DNA of 64,000 nt from Bacteroides timonensis (GCF_000513195.1 NZ_CBVI010000001.1:62001-126000), one strand, 5' to 3'. Shown: positions 51,379-61,872, counted from the first letter of the stretch. The notes: a model not told the origin generated them from the sequence alone. Numbers and translations are program-made.

Positions 51379-52524
51379 TTAATTTAATTTATACACTTCG
51401 GTTCCTGCCAACAGGAAGCAGCCGATACCATAATCCTCAAAATCAGGTATTTTATCATAAGCCACCGGCTGACCGTCTTTAGGTTCCTTTCCTGTTCCCT
51501 GTACATAGCCCAAACAACCGTTTGGATGAACAGCATCCCGTACCATTGCATTCCAGGCTTTCAACAATACGGGGAGGTATTCTTTCTTATCCAATAACCC
51601 ATTGCGTACGCCCCAGGCCATTCCATAAACAAATAAAGCCGTACCACTCGTTTCTTTACCGCCAAAGTTTGTTTCATCATGCAAGCTCGCATTCCAGAAA
51701 CCATCTTTACGCTGACACTTCTTGATTGCCTTACTCATAACCAGGAAGTCATTGATGTAATCTGCACGATGCAGCTCATTTGCCGGTAATTCTTCCAACA
51801 CCCGCACCAATGCGGCATACGCCCAGCCATTACCACGGCTCCAATAGCAATCTTCTCCATTCGGTTCTTTATAGGGCGGAACAAAGTCATGATCTCTCCA
51901 CCACAGTCCGTCTTTAGGATTGAACAAACCATTCTTGGCATACTCGTTGCGGGTATAGCTATATAATTCCCACATCTTATCAGTATATTTCTGCTCTCCT
52001 GTCAATTTGCCCAGTTTGGCATAAACAGGCATTGCCATTTGTATGGCATCTACCCACCACCAATCGTTTACCTGCGGAGTATTAACCACCATATCGATAT
52101 TAATCTTGATATTCTTAATCATCTCCGGATTGGGGCAAATATTATACAAATCGATATAAACCTGTCCGCAACACTGGTCATCGGCATTACGGGTAATATT
52201 CCCGTTGCGCATTCCCCATTTATGATAATCAGCCCACTGATAAGCATAATTATAATAATCTTCCCGTGGAAAAATGGAATGCAGCGCCATCAATCCCTCA
52301 TAATATACTCCCCGCGTCCAGATATTACTGGGGCGAATAATACCATTATAAGACGGCGTACGATAATCTGCATACTTCTTCATGAAGTAATCATTCACTT
52401 TTACCAAAGTTTTAAGTGTCTCTTTCCTGTCGGGTAATCCTTGTGCACTGACACTCCCGCAAATGAGACTCATAAAGAGGAAAACTCCTATCAATTTCTT
52501 TTTCATGATGTGGTTATTACTCAT
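51379..52524 (-). CDS. GH105 unsaturated rhamnogalacturonyl hydrolase
   Basis: A 381-aa secreted protein; a signal peptide lies after a short N-terminal stretch (KKKLIGVFLFMSLICGSVSA). It folds as an (alpha/alpha)6 barrel with WWWVDAIQMAMPVYAKLG (catalytic Asp about 158), YWSRGNGWAYAALVRVLEEL and GTALFVYGMAWGVRNGLL. It hydrates and removes the terminal unsaturated galacturonate left by rhamnogalacturonan lyases, usually in the periplasm. It sits between CE12 and GH28 in one transcription unit. Confidence 0.93.
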   Translation of the reverse strand: MSNNHIMKKKLIGVFLFMSLICGSVSAQGLPDRKETLKTLVKVNDYFMKKYADYRTPSYNGIIRPSNIWTRGVYYEGLMALHSIFPREDYYNYAYQWADYHKWGMRNGNITRNADDQCCGQVYIDLYNICPNPEMIKNIKINIDMVVNTPQVNDWWWVDAIQMAMPVYAKLGKLTGEQKYTDKMWELYSYTRNEYAKNGLFNPKDGLWWRDHDFVPPYKEPNGEDCYWSRGNGWAYAALVRVLEELPANELHRADYINDFLVMSKAIKKCQRKDGFWNASLHDETNFGGKETSGTALFVYGMAWGVRNGLLDKKEYLPVLLKAWNAMVRDAVHPNGCLGYVQGTGKEPKDGQPVAYDKIPDFEDYGIGCFLLAGTEVYKLN

Positions 52525-52563
52525 TAATACTGTTCTATATCTTAATCTACCTATTGTTTCACA

Positions 52564-53985
52564 CTAATTATTGTACCCTTCACCATCCACGGTTATATTC
52601 CGGTACACCACTCTCTCGGCGTCATCCGTCACAAACAAAGGACGTCCATCCGGCTGTTTATAATGGAAATGTACATTATCCAGCGTCACTCCCTGTGCAT
52701 GACGGATATAAAAACCTTTTGCCGGAATAATGCCGAACATCCATGGTTCCGGATAAGTCTTCTCATTCTCAGGCGGAATACGCTTGCCATCTTCTGCCGT
52801 ATAGCCTCCCTGATGATAAATATGGATATTGCTGAAAGTTACATCCTCGATCCATGCTCCCGGCACCCCACTGATAATGGAAGAATAACGTGAATCGGCA
52901 TTGAATACATTGACATTACTGATAAGAATACGCTTCATTGAACCTACCGGAGTCCCTTCGGGGCTACGCATACGTTTGCCAAGGCGCAGGAAGAAAGGGG
53001 CATTCACAATATCCCGCATTGTGATATTGCTGATAACAATATCTTCCAACTGGCCGCCATCCACCGTTTCAAGGGCAAGGCCGCGGCAACGCTCAAAGAT
53101 ACAGTTCGTAATAGCAATGTTCTTGAAGCCGCCACTGGACTCAGTGCCCAACTTTATACGTCCTGTTACATAGCCGTGATCGGGCGCCTGCGGTTCATCG
53201 CGCTGCCATGTGGCATCCAGCATCGTTCCACGGTCATAACCGGTAACATAGCAATCGGAAATCGTCACATTCTCCGTGTCCCTGAAACTTCCGAGGGCGT
53301 AGGATGCCTTCAATACAATAGCGTCATCCCACGGACTGTTGACACTACATCCCATTATGCGGACATTCTTACAGCAATCTATATCGAATCCGTCACGGTT
53401 GGTATCCACTTTCAGGTTGATAATGCTCAGATTATCAACTCCGGTGGCCAACAAGGCAAAATGCCCGCAACGCAACATAGAGAAATCTTTCAGTGTGATA
53501 TTTTTGCAAAGCTTCAGGCTGATAGCCTTATTTCCCACTCCCGGCAAACGACTTTCTTCACGAGTCAACCCACGGCCATAGATCAGTCCGGAACCGCTAA
53601 TAGTCACATCCTCTATACCGATTCCCCAGATCAGGGAGTTTTTCCAATGGCTATGACCAAAGTCCTGATAACGGTTATGTTCGTTCGGCTCAGCCTCATC
53701 ATATCCACCCTCCGGAGTAGGCGATGCCGCTATGATGCGTGCACCTTGTTCCAGATAAAGATGAACATGGCTGGCAAGCCGTATGGAATAACAGGCATAC
53801 TCTCCGGCAGGGATATACACCGTTCCACCTCCCTCACCGGCCGCCGCAGAGATGGCGCGGTTGATGGCGGGTGAATCAATGGTCACCCCGTCGGCCCTGG
53901 CTCCATAATCTTTCACATTATGGATGGACGCCTGCATCAGCAACACCCAGCAACAAACCGATATGAACACAACCAAACGTTTCAT
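52564..53985 (-). CDS. GH28 polygalacturonase-type hydrolase
   Basis: A 473-aa secreted right-handed parallel beta-helix protein (signal [20 protein letters not shown]). It begins with the pectate-lyase-superfamily repeat [19 protein letters not shown] and carries the GH28 acid triad in [10 protein letters not shown] (about 195-203) and [10 protein letters not shown] (about 217-226), followed by [13 protein letters not shown] and [11 protein letters not shown]. It hydrolyses alpha-galacturonosyl links in homogalacturonan or rhamnogalacturonan. Its ATG overlaps the stop of a broken small gene upstream (ATGA), a sign of translational coupling. Confidence 0.93.
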   Translation of the reverse strand: MKRLVVFISVCCWVLLMQASIHNVKDYGARADGVTIDSPAINRAISAAAGEGGGTVYIPAGEYACYSIRLASHVHLYLEQGARIIAASPTPEGGYDEAEPNEHNRYQDFGHSHWKNSLIWGIGIEDVTISGSGLIYGRGLTREESRLPGVGNKAISLKLCKNITLKDFSMLRCGHFALLATGVDNLSIINLKVDTNRDGFDIDCCKNVRIMGCSVNSPWDDAIVLKASYALGSFRDTENVTISDCYVTGYDRGTMLDATWQRDEPQAPDHGYVTGRIKLGTESSGGFKNIAITNCIFERCRGLALETVDGGQLEDIVISNITMRDIVNAPFFLRLGKRMRSPEGTPVGSMKRILISNVNVFNADSRYSSIISGVPGAWIEDVTFSNIHIYHQGGYTAEDGKRIPPENEKTYPEPWMFGIIPAKGFYIRHAQGVTLDNVHFHYKQPDGRPLFVTDDAERVVYRNITVDGEGYNN

Positions 53986-54343
53986 CTCTTATTTTCTTTT
54001 AGAAATAGTTCCGGTAACATAAAGTAATTATAATCCGCCTTGGCATTCTGTTTATAGAAACAGAAGTAACAATTCTCTTGCGCAGTCCAGGAGTAGAAAC
54101 CGGGAAGTACAGGAGCTTCTGTTTTCTTTCCCGAAGTAACCCGCAACCCCATACTTTCGCCATAATATACAGTGACAGCGTTTTCTTCAAACTACATTCA
54201 TCCAACCAACGGCTTTCATCACCTGCTACTATTCCGAGTCGGAAAGTACCCGCCCCTTTAGACAAACAGAAAGGAAGCACCTGTGCTTTCACTTCCATCA
54301 GCGCAAGGACTAACAATAATAATATCGTGATGCTTCTTCTCAT
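53982..54343 (-). pseudogene. Small secreted protein, frameshifted, before GH28
   Basis: The gene starts at 54343 with a signal peptide (MRRSITILLLLVLALMEVKA) and continues GTFRLGIVAGDESRWLDEC in the first frame. From about 54186 the protein-like sequence moves to another frame ([38 protein letters not shown]) and ends at a TGA at 53982-53984 that overlaps the GH28 start. The switch lies at an A4 run (54185-54188 region) and fits the loss of one A. The intact product would be about 120 aa and exported. I do not recognise the family. It may be a sequencing error, a true mutation or a slippage site. Confidence 0.65.
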
Positions 54344-54503
54344 AGTATCCAGTAATTCCGTTAATCAATTCATGTTGCGAAAATAGGCCATTTCACAGTT
54401 TCAATAAATGGAAACATGTACATTTACATGGAAATTCATCTAAAAGAGTCCTATTTTGCAGGAAATTGCATTATTTTCCATAGGCTCTTTTTCCTGAGTC
54501 ACT

Positions 54504-54511
54504 TACCTTTG
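54504..54511 (+). promoter_or_regulatory. -7 box of GH42 gene
   Basis: TACCTTTG, an exact TAnnTTTG match, 31 nt before the ATG at 54543. The -33 element is weak, which suits a gene that needs an activator such as a hybrid two-component regulator. Confidence 0.55.
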
Positions 54512-54542
54512 CGTACATATAAATCCAACAAGAAAAACATCC

Positions 54543-56621
54543 ATGAAAAAGCAAATCTTCACCCTACTTTGTGCATGCCTGATGAGCGGAATGCTCTTTG
54601 CACAATCAACATGGTTCAATGACAAAGACCTCACCCTGACCGGTGTTTACTACTATCCCGAACATTGGGACGAAAGCCAATGGGAACGTGACTTCAAGCA
54701 GATGCATGACTTAGGTTTTGAGTTCACCCACTTTGCCGAGTTTGCCTGGGCGCAACTGGAACCGGAAGAGGGTAAATATGACTTCGCCTGGCTGGACAAG
54801 GCAGTCGCTTTGGCAGACAAGTACAAACTAAAAGTAGTGATGTGTACTTCTACCGCTACCCCACCCGTCTGGTTAAGTCGTAAATATCCTGAAATCCTGA
54901 TTAAGTATGAAGATGGTACAGTCCTCGACCACGGTGCCCGCCAACATGCATCATTCGCCTCTCCACGGTATCGGGAGCTCGCCTACAAGATGATAGAGAA
55001 GTTGGCACAACATTATGGCAATGATCCCCGCATCGTAGGCTGGCAGCTTGATAACGAGCCTGCCGTACAGTTTGATTATAATGAGGCGGCAGAAGTAGCA
55101 TTCCGCAATTTCCTGAAAAACAAGTATCACAATACTATCAAAGAACTGAATGATGCCTGGGGCACTGCTTTCTGGAGTGAAGTTTATTCGACCTTTGACG
55201 AAATCACCCTCCCCAAGACTGCCCAGATGTTTATGAATCATCACCAAATACTGGATTACCGACGCTTTGCCGCCGGACAAACCAATGACTTCCTGAACGA
55301 GCAATGCCTGCTGATTAAGAAGCATGCCCGCAACCAATGGGTTACCACCAATTATATCCCTAACTATGATGAAGGCCATATCGGTGGAAGTCCCGACCTT
55401 GACTTTGCGAGCTATACCCGCTACATGGTTTATGGTGACAATGAAGGCATCGGCCGTCGCGGATACCGCGTGGGCAACCCGTTACGCATCGCCTTTGCCA
55501 ACGATTTCTTCCGCCCCGTACAAGGAACTTACGGAGTAATGGAACTCCAACCGGGGCAAGTAAACTGGGGAGGCATCAACCCGCAACCCCTGCCCGGAGC
55601 CGTGCACTTGTGGCTGTGGAGTGTTTTTGCCGGTGGAAGCGATTTCACATGTACCTACCGCTACCGCCAGCCACTCTACGGAACAGAGCAATACCACTAC
55701 GGCATCGTAAACACAGACGGCACCACCGTCACCCCCGGTGGACGGGAATTTGAACAATTCATGAAAGAAATCAAGCAACTGCGCACTCAAGCAAAGGCCC
55801 GTGAGGTTAAGCCAACCGATTACCAGGCACGCCGCACCGCCATCCTTTTCAACCACGAGAACGCATGGAGCATCGAGCGACAGAAACAGAACCGCACCTG
55901 GAACACAATGGCTCACATCGAGAAGTACTATCGCGCCCTGAAAAGCTTCGGTGCCCCGGTGGACATCATCAATGAGAGTAAAGACTTGTCGCAATATCCG
56001 GTAGTGATTGCCCCTGCCTATCAAATGGCAGACAAAATTCTAGTGGATCGCTGGACCGAATACGTAAAACAGGGCGGAAACCTGGTGCTGACCTGCCGTA
56101 CCGCACAAAAAGACCGTTACGGCCGTCTACCCGAAGCTCCTTTCGGCTCCATGATTGACGAACTGACAGGCAATGAAATGGAATTCTACGACCTCCTCCT
56201 CCCCGAAGAACCGGGAAAATATGTCGTGGACGGCAAAGAATACACATGGAATACTTGGGGGGAGATACTGAAACCGGGCAAGGACTGCCGGACATGGGGA
56301 AAGTATATCGAAGAATTCTATGAAGGAAAGCCCGCAATCAGCACCCGCAGACTGGGCAAAGGCAGCATCACGTATGTAGGCATCGACAGCACGGACGGCA
56401 CTTTGGAAAGGGATGTACTGAAAAAGCTATATGCCGAGTTGAGCATCCCCGTCATGGACCTACCCTACGGCGTGACAATGGAGTATCGCAACGGACTGGG
56501 CATCGTACTTAATTACAGCGACAAGCCTTACTCGTTCGCACTTCCGGCAGGAGCGAAAGTCCTAATAGGAGCAACAGATATTCCTACAACAGGCGTATTG
56601 GTGTTCGCCATAAAGCAATAG
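54543..56621 (+). CDS. GH42 beta-galactosidase
   Basis: A 692-aa secreted enzyme (signal MKKQIFTLLCACLMSGMLFA). The (beta/alpha)8 barrel has TGVYYYPEHWDESQW, the acid/base Glu in QLDNEPAVQFDY (about residue 172) and the nucleophile Glu in GVMELQPGQVNWGG (about residue 333). The trimerisation domain (about 430-620) and a short C-terminal beta domain follow. GH42 enzymes remove beta-galactose, here most likely from galactan side chains of rhamnogalacturonan-I. It is transcribed divergently from the GH28-GH105-CE12 unit and ends at a terminator facing the beta-propeller gene. Confidence 0.95.
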   Translation: MKKQIFTLLCACLMSGMLFAQSTWFNDKDLTLTGVYYYPEHWDESQWERDFKQMHDLGFEFTHFAEFAWAQLEPEEGKYDFAWLDKAVALADKYKLKVVMCTSTATPPVWLSRKYPEILIKYEDGTVLDHGARQHASFASPRYRELAYKMIEKLAQHYGNDPRIVGWQLDNEPAVQFDYNEAAEVAFRNFLKNKYHNTIKELNDAWGTAFWSEVYSTFDEITLPKTAQMFMNHHQILDYRRFAAGQTNDFLNEQCLLIKKHARNQWVTTNYIPNYDEGHIGGSPDLDFASYTRYMVYGDNEGIGRRGYRVGNPLRIAFANDFFRPVQGTYGVMELQPGQVNWGGINPQPLPGAVHLWLWSVFAGGSDFTCTYRYRQPLYGTEQYHYGIVNTDGTTVTPGGREFEQFMKEIKQLRTQAKAREVKPTDYQARRTAILFNHENAWSIERQKQNRTWNTMAHIEKYYRALKSFGAPVDIINESKDLSQYPVVIAPAYQMADKILVDRWTEYVKQGGNLVLTCRTAQKDRYGRLPEAPFGSMIDELTGNEMEFYDLLLPEEPGKYVVDGKEYTWNTWGEILKPGKDCRTWGKYIEEFYEGKPAISTRRLGKGSITYVGIDSTDGTLERDVLKKLYAELSIPVMDLPYGVTMEYRNGLGIVLNYSDKPYSFALPAGAKVLIGATDIPTTGVLVFAIKQ

Positions 56622-56649
56622 ACAGACGTTATTATTATCGCAGATACTT

Positions 56650-56687
56650 AAACAGGCAGATAAAGTTGAATCTTTACCTGCCTGTTT
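56650..56687. terminator. Bidirectional terminator between GH42 and beta-propeller genes
   Basis: A 16-bp stem with one mismatch (aaacaggcagataaag / ctttacctgcctgttt), a 6-nt loop and a T tract. It lies between convergent stops. Confidence 0.92.
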
Positions 56688-56713
56688 TTATAATCGCTGA
56701 TTGAAACGAAACA

Positions 56714-57676
56714 TTATCTATTTATATCTCCAAAGAAGCATTTATTTCTGTCAACCACCTCGGATAATAACTGGATAGTAGTAGAAGGTCCCAAATCAGG
56801 CGCATTCCAAGCGCACAACTGAGATACCACCTTACCCTCTGGGGTCAACTCTACAGCTTGTAACGGCGGATTCTTCCTGTCTACTTCCACCTTATTCCAT
56901 TCATTGAACCAATTGTTCACAATCGTATTCCCGTTAGCCAGGCGAACAGCTTTCTGCGGACTCGTGATGTGATATTCCGGAGTCTGTTTCAAAGCGATGT
57001 TCCAAACTTCCTTTTGATTCCGATCCAGCTCACACACATATCCTTTATTGCTGACTACCAAGATGTTTCCGTTCTTCAACTCAACAACAGACCACGGGGC
57101 CGGTATCTTCCACTCTTGGATCACCTTACCATGACTGTCATACTCAGTAACTACTCCCATGCACATGTTGGCAAGCAACAACGTGCCGCGTGGGGTAAGC
57201 CGGGCATTGCGGAACTGCCCATGTACAGAAGACGATGGATTGACAGGCACCTCAAATTCGCGTACAATCTTCCGGGTAGAAATCTGCATCACGACAACTT
57301 TACCCGGCTTCCCATTCTGTACATATACAATATGGTCTTTGCCGATGGGCTGTACTGTATGGATCTCCATACCTTGCGGAGCCTCCATGCTCCACAACAC
57401 TTCTTTCCGCGAATTAATTTCCGTAATGCCATACTGGTGCGCAAACAGTACATTGCCGTCATTCAAGAGTATGGCATCGCTGATTTCACCTTTACCTTCA
57501 GAATTGAAATACTCCCACACGACAGTTCCACTTTTCACTATAAACATACGTTTCTGCTTGCTCTGACCTGCATAAAAAAAATCAAATTTACCAAGCATAT
57601 CTTGTGCATACACCGGAACCAAAAATAAGGAACTCAGTAATAACAATAAGGATTTGAAACAAATAATCTTCTTCAT
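56714..57676 (-). CDS. Secreted PQQ-like beta-propeller protein
   Basis: 320 aa from the ATG at 57676 (MKKIICFKSLLLLLSSLFLV); a frame from 57700 adds eight residues before the signal peptide and overlaps the intergenic gap. The body is a beta-propeller with repeating strands of the type GNVLFAHQYGITEINSRKEV, GTLLLANMCMGVVTEYDSHG and GNILVVSNKGYVCELDRNQK. It has no catalytic motif I can name. Such proteins are common in Bacteroides pectin PULs next to GH2 and DUF362 genes. It may bind sugar or protein in the periplasm. It is the last gene of the DUF362-GH2-propeller unit. Confidence 0.8.
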   Translation of the reverse strand: MKKIICFKSLLLLLSSLFLVPVYAQDMLGKFDFFYAGQSKQKRMFIVKSGTVVWEYFNSEGKGEISDAILLNDGNVLFAHQYGITEINSRKEVLWSMEAPQGMEIHTVQPIGKDHIVYVQNGKPGKVVVMQISTRKIVREFEVPVNPSSSVHGQFRNARLTPRGTLLLANMCMGVVTEYDSHGKVIQEWKIPAPWSVVELKNGNILVVSNKGYVCELDRNQKEVWNIALKQTPEYHITSPQKAVRLANGNTIVNNWFNEWNKVEVDRKNPPLQAVELTPEGKVVSQLCAWNAPDLGPSTTIQLLSEVVDRNKCFFGDINR

Positions 57677-57700
57677 ATTAATAGTATTTATAGGTAACAC

Positions 57701-60577
57701 TTATCGAAAATCGAAGCCAAGATTGATACAGAACCCTTCGTCGCCTTTCTTGATTCTGACATTTGACGGCTGGCTGCGAGGTCCCATTTGGGATAATGGT
57801 TTATAGGAACGCATAGCGGGAATTTCCAGCAAGAATGAAATGTCACCATCGGGAAATACTTCCATCGTATTGTCCTTCCCTATATTCAATGGCTCTCTGG
57901 GAGTGAACAAGTGCAGATACAATCCGTCCGTACCGCTATATATGGTTACGGGACTCTTATCCGATTCTATTTCCGCCCAATACAGATCTGCATGATATCC
58001 CTTGAACTCCGGATAGATCAGCGGTCCGGCACCTTCTCCATATTCACCGGTAATGGTATTATTATACGATTTCCGGTGGATATTAAACTGCGTACCTTTC
58101 ACCCGGTTCTTCCAAACCCGATAAGGGCCACGTCCCAGCCAACTGATGCCACATGCCTGCTCCTCCGGATAAGAAAAAGTAACGCCTAAATTCTTCGCTC
58201 CACCATCATCCACAAATTTACCCTTGAAACGCTTGCCATGCTCACTGTTGAGCAGCACCGCCCTCATGGTAAGAATGCCGGCAGGAGTCATGCGCCATGC
58301 AATGCTGTCTATTCCTCCCCGATATTGGGCCACAAAGAGCGCATCATCACCATCTTTCCGCCCATGGCAACCTATGAATTCCGCTTTCATACCTACCGGG
58401 CGCGGACCATTGTTAAAAGCCGTCTCACGCCCATTGCTCATTACTCGCAGAAGAAGTCCCGTCTGATTATCAAACGTTGCCTCTACCCCGGCAGCCGACA
58501 GTTTGGTACATCCATTCTGCATATCAATATCTGCACTTTTCCCTTCCGGCTGTTGCGGCAATTGCCCGGCAAGATAGTCCTCTGCCCGCTTGATGGGGGC
58601 AGACCATTGGCACACCACGTTGCCTAAATGATCGATGGCAGAAAGTTGCAATACATCGCAATCAAAGAAACCTTCGGGCAACCGGAAGCTCGCCTTGGCC
58701 TTTTCACCGGGATCGATTGAAGGCAACGCGACTTCCCCTTCATAAACAAGCATAGCCGCAAGATTTTCTTTCTCCCTTAGCGGTGAGGGAGCTTTATAAA
58801 TGCTGTATTTCATACGGCAGTCCTTCAGATTGGTGTACAAGAAAGCATTCTCCACCATCACCTTTCCATCGAACGACGGAGTAACGTGCAGTCCCTCAAT
58901 CTTGATGGGCGACCATACCTCACGCACCGTAAAGAAACTACCCTCCTTTTCACGATGGGCGCCAACGATGCCGTCAGGACCGTTCCGCCCGTCGCTGTCC
59001 AACATTCCTCCCTTGTCCGTGCGCTTCACGGCCTCATCCACATAGCACCACAAGTAGCCTCCGGCAAAAAGAGGATTGCGCGTATAGCTTTCCCAAAAAT
59101 CATCCAGCCCGGCACCATGTCCCCTATCATACAATCCATGCAGGAACTCTGTAGGCATAAACACATTGTGTCCGTTGCCCAATCTGTACGGACCGGTCTG
59201 ATAGGCCGGATAATGATTGGTATCCAGTCCGTCATAATCCGCCCACGGATGGATGACATGACGTTTCTGTGGGTCATAGTCGGCAAAAAGGCTATCCACA
59301 CGGGCATTCCATCCCCCTTCATTGCCATTGCTCCACAGGTAGATGCAAGGATGATTCACATCTCTGGCAATCATCTCCTTTAGTTGCTTCCGGGCAGTAG
59401 TGTCATCGTAGCATGTTTGCCAACCCGGCAACTCGTCAATGTACAGCAATCCCAGCGAGTCGCACACATCGAGGAAATGATTGTCAGGCGGATAGTGCGA
59501 ACGCACAGCATTCATATTCATTTCTTTGATAAGCAGCGCATCCTGTATGCTTAACGCTTTCGAAGTGGTACGCCCGCTTTCCGGAGCAAACGAATGGCGG
59601 TTCGTACCTTTGGCAATAATACGGGTATCATTCAGGTACAATCCGTCGTGACGTCGGAAATCAACGGTACGAAAACCGATGCGTTCACTCATCGTATGCA
59701 GCGCTTCACCTGTCTTCGAAAGCAAGGTAAACGTCAGATTGTAAAGATAAGGATGTTCAGGATCCCACGGTTTGATGTCGTCCCATTGCGTCCGGACGGT
59801 CTGCACATCCGCTGCCGCCAAGTCCATTGTCCGGATTTGCTTGTCTGCCTCCGGCACCTGCCCTCCATTCATCAGCGAAGGTGCTTCGGCAAGTTCCATC
59901 CTCAGTTTGTTACCGGATTTTATGCCCTCTACATGCAACTCCGCACTCAACGAGCCATCCATACGCGGATGCAACGCAACACGTTTAATGTGCGTGTCAG
60001 GAACCGCTTTCAGATAGACCGGACGGTAGATGCCGCCAAAAAGCCACCAGTCCGCCTTACGCTCTGCCGAGTTGACCGACGCATTGGCAGATTCCTTGCT
60101 GACCGTGACTTCCAACTTATTCTTCTTACCGATGCTGACAATGTCCGTCACCTCGTATTCAAACCGGCAGAACCCACCTTGATGAACAGCACCCGCACTG
60201 TACCCGTTTATCTTTACATCAGTGTCGGTCATCGCACCTTCGAATACGATATAAACCCGTTTTCCTTTCCAATCCCCGGGCAGCTTGAAGGAAGTACGGT
60301 ATTCTCCGATCTCGCTTCCCGGTTTCTTGCCGGGAGTCAGATAATATCGTCCGTAAGTATAAGTTCCATATCCTTGCAGTTCCCAGCAAGAGGGCACTGC
60401 AATCTTCCCCCATTTTCCGGAGTTCATTCCGTCGCTACAGCGAAAGTCCCATGTACGTGTATTGTCTGCCCCCATACCCGAAAGATAAAGGAGTTCAGTC
60501 TGTTGGGCAGCCGCACTGCCCACTCCCGCCGACGTTGCCATGCTTAATGCTATTGCAATGATTGTGCTTTTCTTCAT
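57701..60577 (-). CDS. GH2 beta-galactosidase
   Basis: A 958-aa secreted enzyme. Order: signal peptide (about 1-24), sugar-binding jelly roll (about 40-190, FEYEVTDIVSIGKKNKLEV), immunoglobulin-like domain, TIM barrel with acid/base Glu in LWSNGNEGGWN (about residue 420) and nucleophile Glu in FMPTEFLHGLYD (about 476), then the C-terminal small-chain domain (about 690-955; GISWLGRGPYRVWKNR). The Bgal small-chain domain points to true beta-galactosidase. In this PUL it should remove galactose from rhamnogalacturonan side chains. It starts 9 nt after the DUF362 stop. Confidence 0.95.
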   Translation of the reverse strand: MKKSTIIAIALSMATSAGVGSAAAQQTELLYLSGMGADNTRTWDFRCSDGMNSGKWGKIAVPSCWELQGYGTYTYGRYYLTPGKKPGSEIGEYRTSFKLPGDWKGKRVYIVFEGAMTDTDVKINGYSAGAVHQGGFCRFEYEVTDIVSIGKKNKLEVTVSKESANASVNSAERKADWWLFGGIYRPVYLKAVPDTHIKRVALHPRMDGSLSAELHVEGIKSGNKLRMELAEAPSLMNGGQVPEADKQIRTMDLAAADVQTVRTQWDDIKPWDPEHPYLYNLTFTLLSKTGEALHTMSERIGFRTVDFRRHDGLYLNDTRIIAKGTNRHSFAPESGRTTSKALSIQDALLIKEMNMNAVRSHYPPDNHFLDVCDSLGLLYIDELPGWQTCYDDTTARKQLKEMIARDVNHPCIYLWSNGNEGGWNARVDSLFADYDPQKRHVIHPWADYDGLDTNHYPAYQTGPYRLGNGHNVFMPTEFLHGLYDRGHGAGLDDFWESYTRNPLFAGGYLWCYVDEAVKRTDKGGMLDSDGRNGPDGIVGAHREKEGSFFTVREVWSPIKIEGLHVTPSFDGKVMVENAFLYTNLKDCRMKYSIYKAPSPLREKENLAAMLVYEGEVALPSIDPGEKAKASFRLPEGFFDCDVLQLSAIDHLGNVVCQWSAPIKRAEDYLAGQLPQQPEGKSADIDMQNGCTKLSAAGVEATFDNQTGLLLRVMSNGRETAFNNGPRPVGMKAEFIGCHGRKDGDDALFVAQYRGGIDSIAWRMTPAGILTMRAVLLNSEHGKRFKGKFVDDGGAKNLGVTFSYPEEQACGISWLGRGPYRVWKNRVKGTQFNIHRKSYNNTITGEYGEGAGPLIYPEFKGYHADLYWAEIESDKSPVTIYSGTDGLYLHLFTPREPLNIGKDNTMEVFPDGDISFLLEIPAMRSYKPLSQMGPRSQPSNVRIKKGDEGFCINLGFDFR

Positions 60578-60586
60578 AACGCTTTC

Positions 60587-61831
60587 TTATTTCAACTGAA
60601 TATAAACCAAATCGAGCTTGGTATATTTACGTTCCTGCGCATTGTTCCAATGCTCCATCAATCCCAAGGGGCGGGTCAGCGGCTTTCCGTCTTGTTCGGG
60701 ATCGTATACCGTACCGCTCACCGGATTAGGAATGGTGGTTGCTTCGCGCAGATATTCATCACAATAGTTAAAGCTGCCGAACTCCGGCCACTCGCCTATC
60801 AGCATATCCATTCCCACCGCATCGCAAGCCGGTTCGTCCTGCGATACAAGAATAGAACAGCACCAGTCGTTGTTAAAAGGAGGTTTCTGCCATTTGGGAG
60901 ATGGCTTTCCGTTTACATCTCTGGAGCCATACGTACCGTCCACCAAGAAAAGCAGCGTTTTCTGCCCCAAGTCCTTGTGCCCGATAAAATCCACAAAAGC
61001 CTTGTAGCCGGGCTTGCCGTGACGCTTGTCCGCACTGAAGTTATTGTGCGCATTGTTGCGCCAGAACAGCGATATATCCGTAGCTCCATACCAGTTTTTG
61101 GATGTCAGCGTCACTCCGGGACCTTTGTGAGTCTTCAGCAACGCCGAATTTATCAGATAATCGGCATCTACGATACATTTGGCAAGTCCGCGTGCCAGCT
61201 TGCCGTTATTTGCCGAATACTTGATCTGTTCCGGATAATATTCGCATTTCTGCCTGCCGTTGCCTCCTATGTTGTCGATAAACACCACACGGGGAAATTC
61301 ACGGTGACACTTATTGTATATACTGTCGGTGATGGCACGGCTGGGTTCGCAAAGAATAATATCCTCTTCCGCCACTCCGGCATCATTGACCAAGCTCCGC
61401 ACCAACGCCAACGTAATGAAAGGGGACGAGTTCAGGTCTATGGTGTCCCGATGGGTAATGGCATTGTTCATATTGAGCTTGATTGCAATTTTTTCTCCCC
61501 GTCTATATCCCCTGCGCTCACCTTTATGAGTCTTGTTGAACCAACCAAACAATGCTTTCCAAGCCTTTCGCGGATTTCTCTCCCCTGCCAGCCGGATTAC
61601 AGCCTCACGTATCATGGCATCAGCCTTCGCCTGCGAGTTCCAGCGATCTTCTACCCACAGCCCGGTTTCACCGTCCCATTGAGCCACGCCCGGATGATGC
61701 ACCCAAACTACACGCCCGGGATGAATACCTTTTCCTTCGCCCAATGGCTGATTAGGGCCTACAAATAACTTCGGCTGGGCTTGTACCAGCGTTGCCAAGC
61801 ATAGCAACAGCAGCAATAACAGATTCTTCAT
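60587..61831 (-). CDS. Secreted DUF362 protein
   Basis: 414 aa from the ATG at 61831 (signal MKNLLLLLLLCLATLVQA); the longer frame to 61918 would begin upstream of the promoter. It has the DUF362 pattern IAIKLNMNNAITHRDTIDLN, DIILCEPSRAITDSIYNKCH, a conserved TSKNWYGATDISLFW block and LVSQDEPACDAVGMDML. DUF362 proteins often carry ferredoxin-like cysteines, but this exported copy has few cysteines, so redox function is unlikely. The family is recurrent in Bacteroides pectin PULs, with no proven activity that I know of. It is first in the unit with GH2 and the beta-propeller gene. Confidence 0.85.
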   Translation of the reverse strand: MKNLLLLLLLCLATLVQAQPKLFVGPNQPLGEGKGIHPGRVVWVHHPGVAQWDGETGLWVEDRWNSQAKADAMIREAVIRLAGERNPRKAWKALFGWFNKTHKGERRGYRRGEKIAIKLNMNNAITHRDTIDLNSSPFITLALVRSLVNDAGVAEEDIILCEPSRAITDSIYNKCHREFPRVVFIDNIGGNGRQKCEYYPEQIKYSANNGKLARGLAKCIVDADYLINSALLKTHKGPGVTLTSKNWYGATDISLFWRNNAHNNFSADKRHGKPGYKAFVDFIGHKDLGQKTLLFLVDGTYGSRDVNGKPSPKWQKPPFNNDWCCSILVSQDEPACDAVGMDMLIGEWPEFGSFNYCDEYLREATTIPNPVSGTVYDPEQDGKPLTRPLGLMEHWNNAQERKYTKLDLVYIQLK

Positions 61832-61872
61832 TCCATGTTCAATATTTAAGTATGTCCTTATACTAATGGACA

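Noticed and set aside
60650..61768. Plus-strand open frame of 372 codons
   Set aside because: It lies fully antisense to the DUF362 gene and has no recognisable domain.
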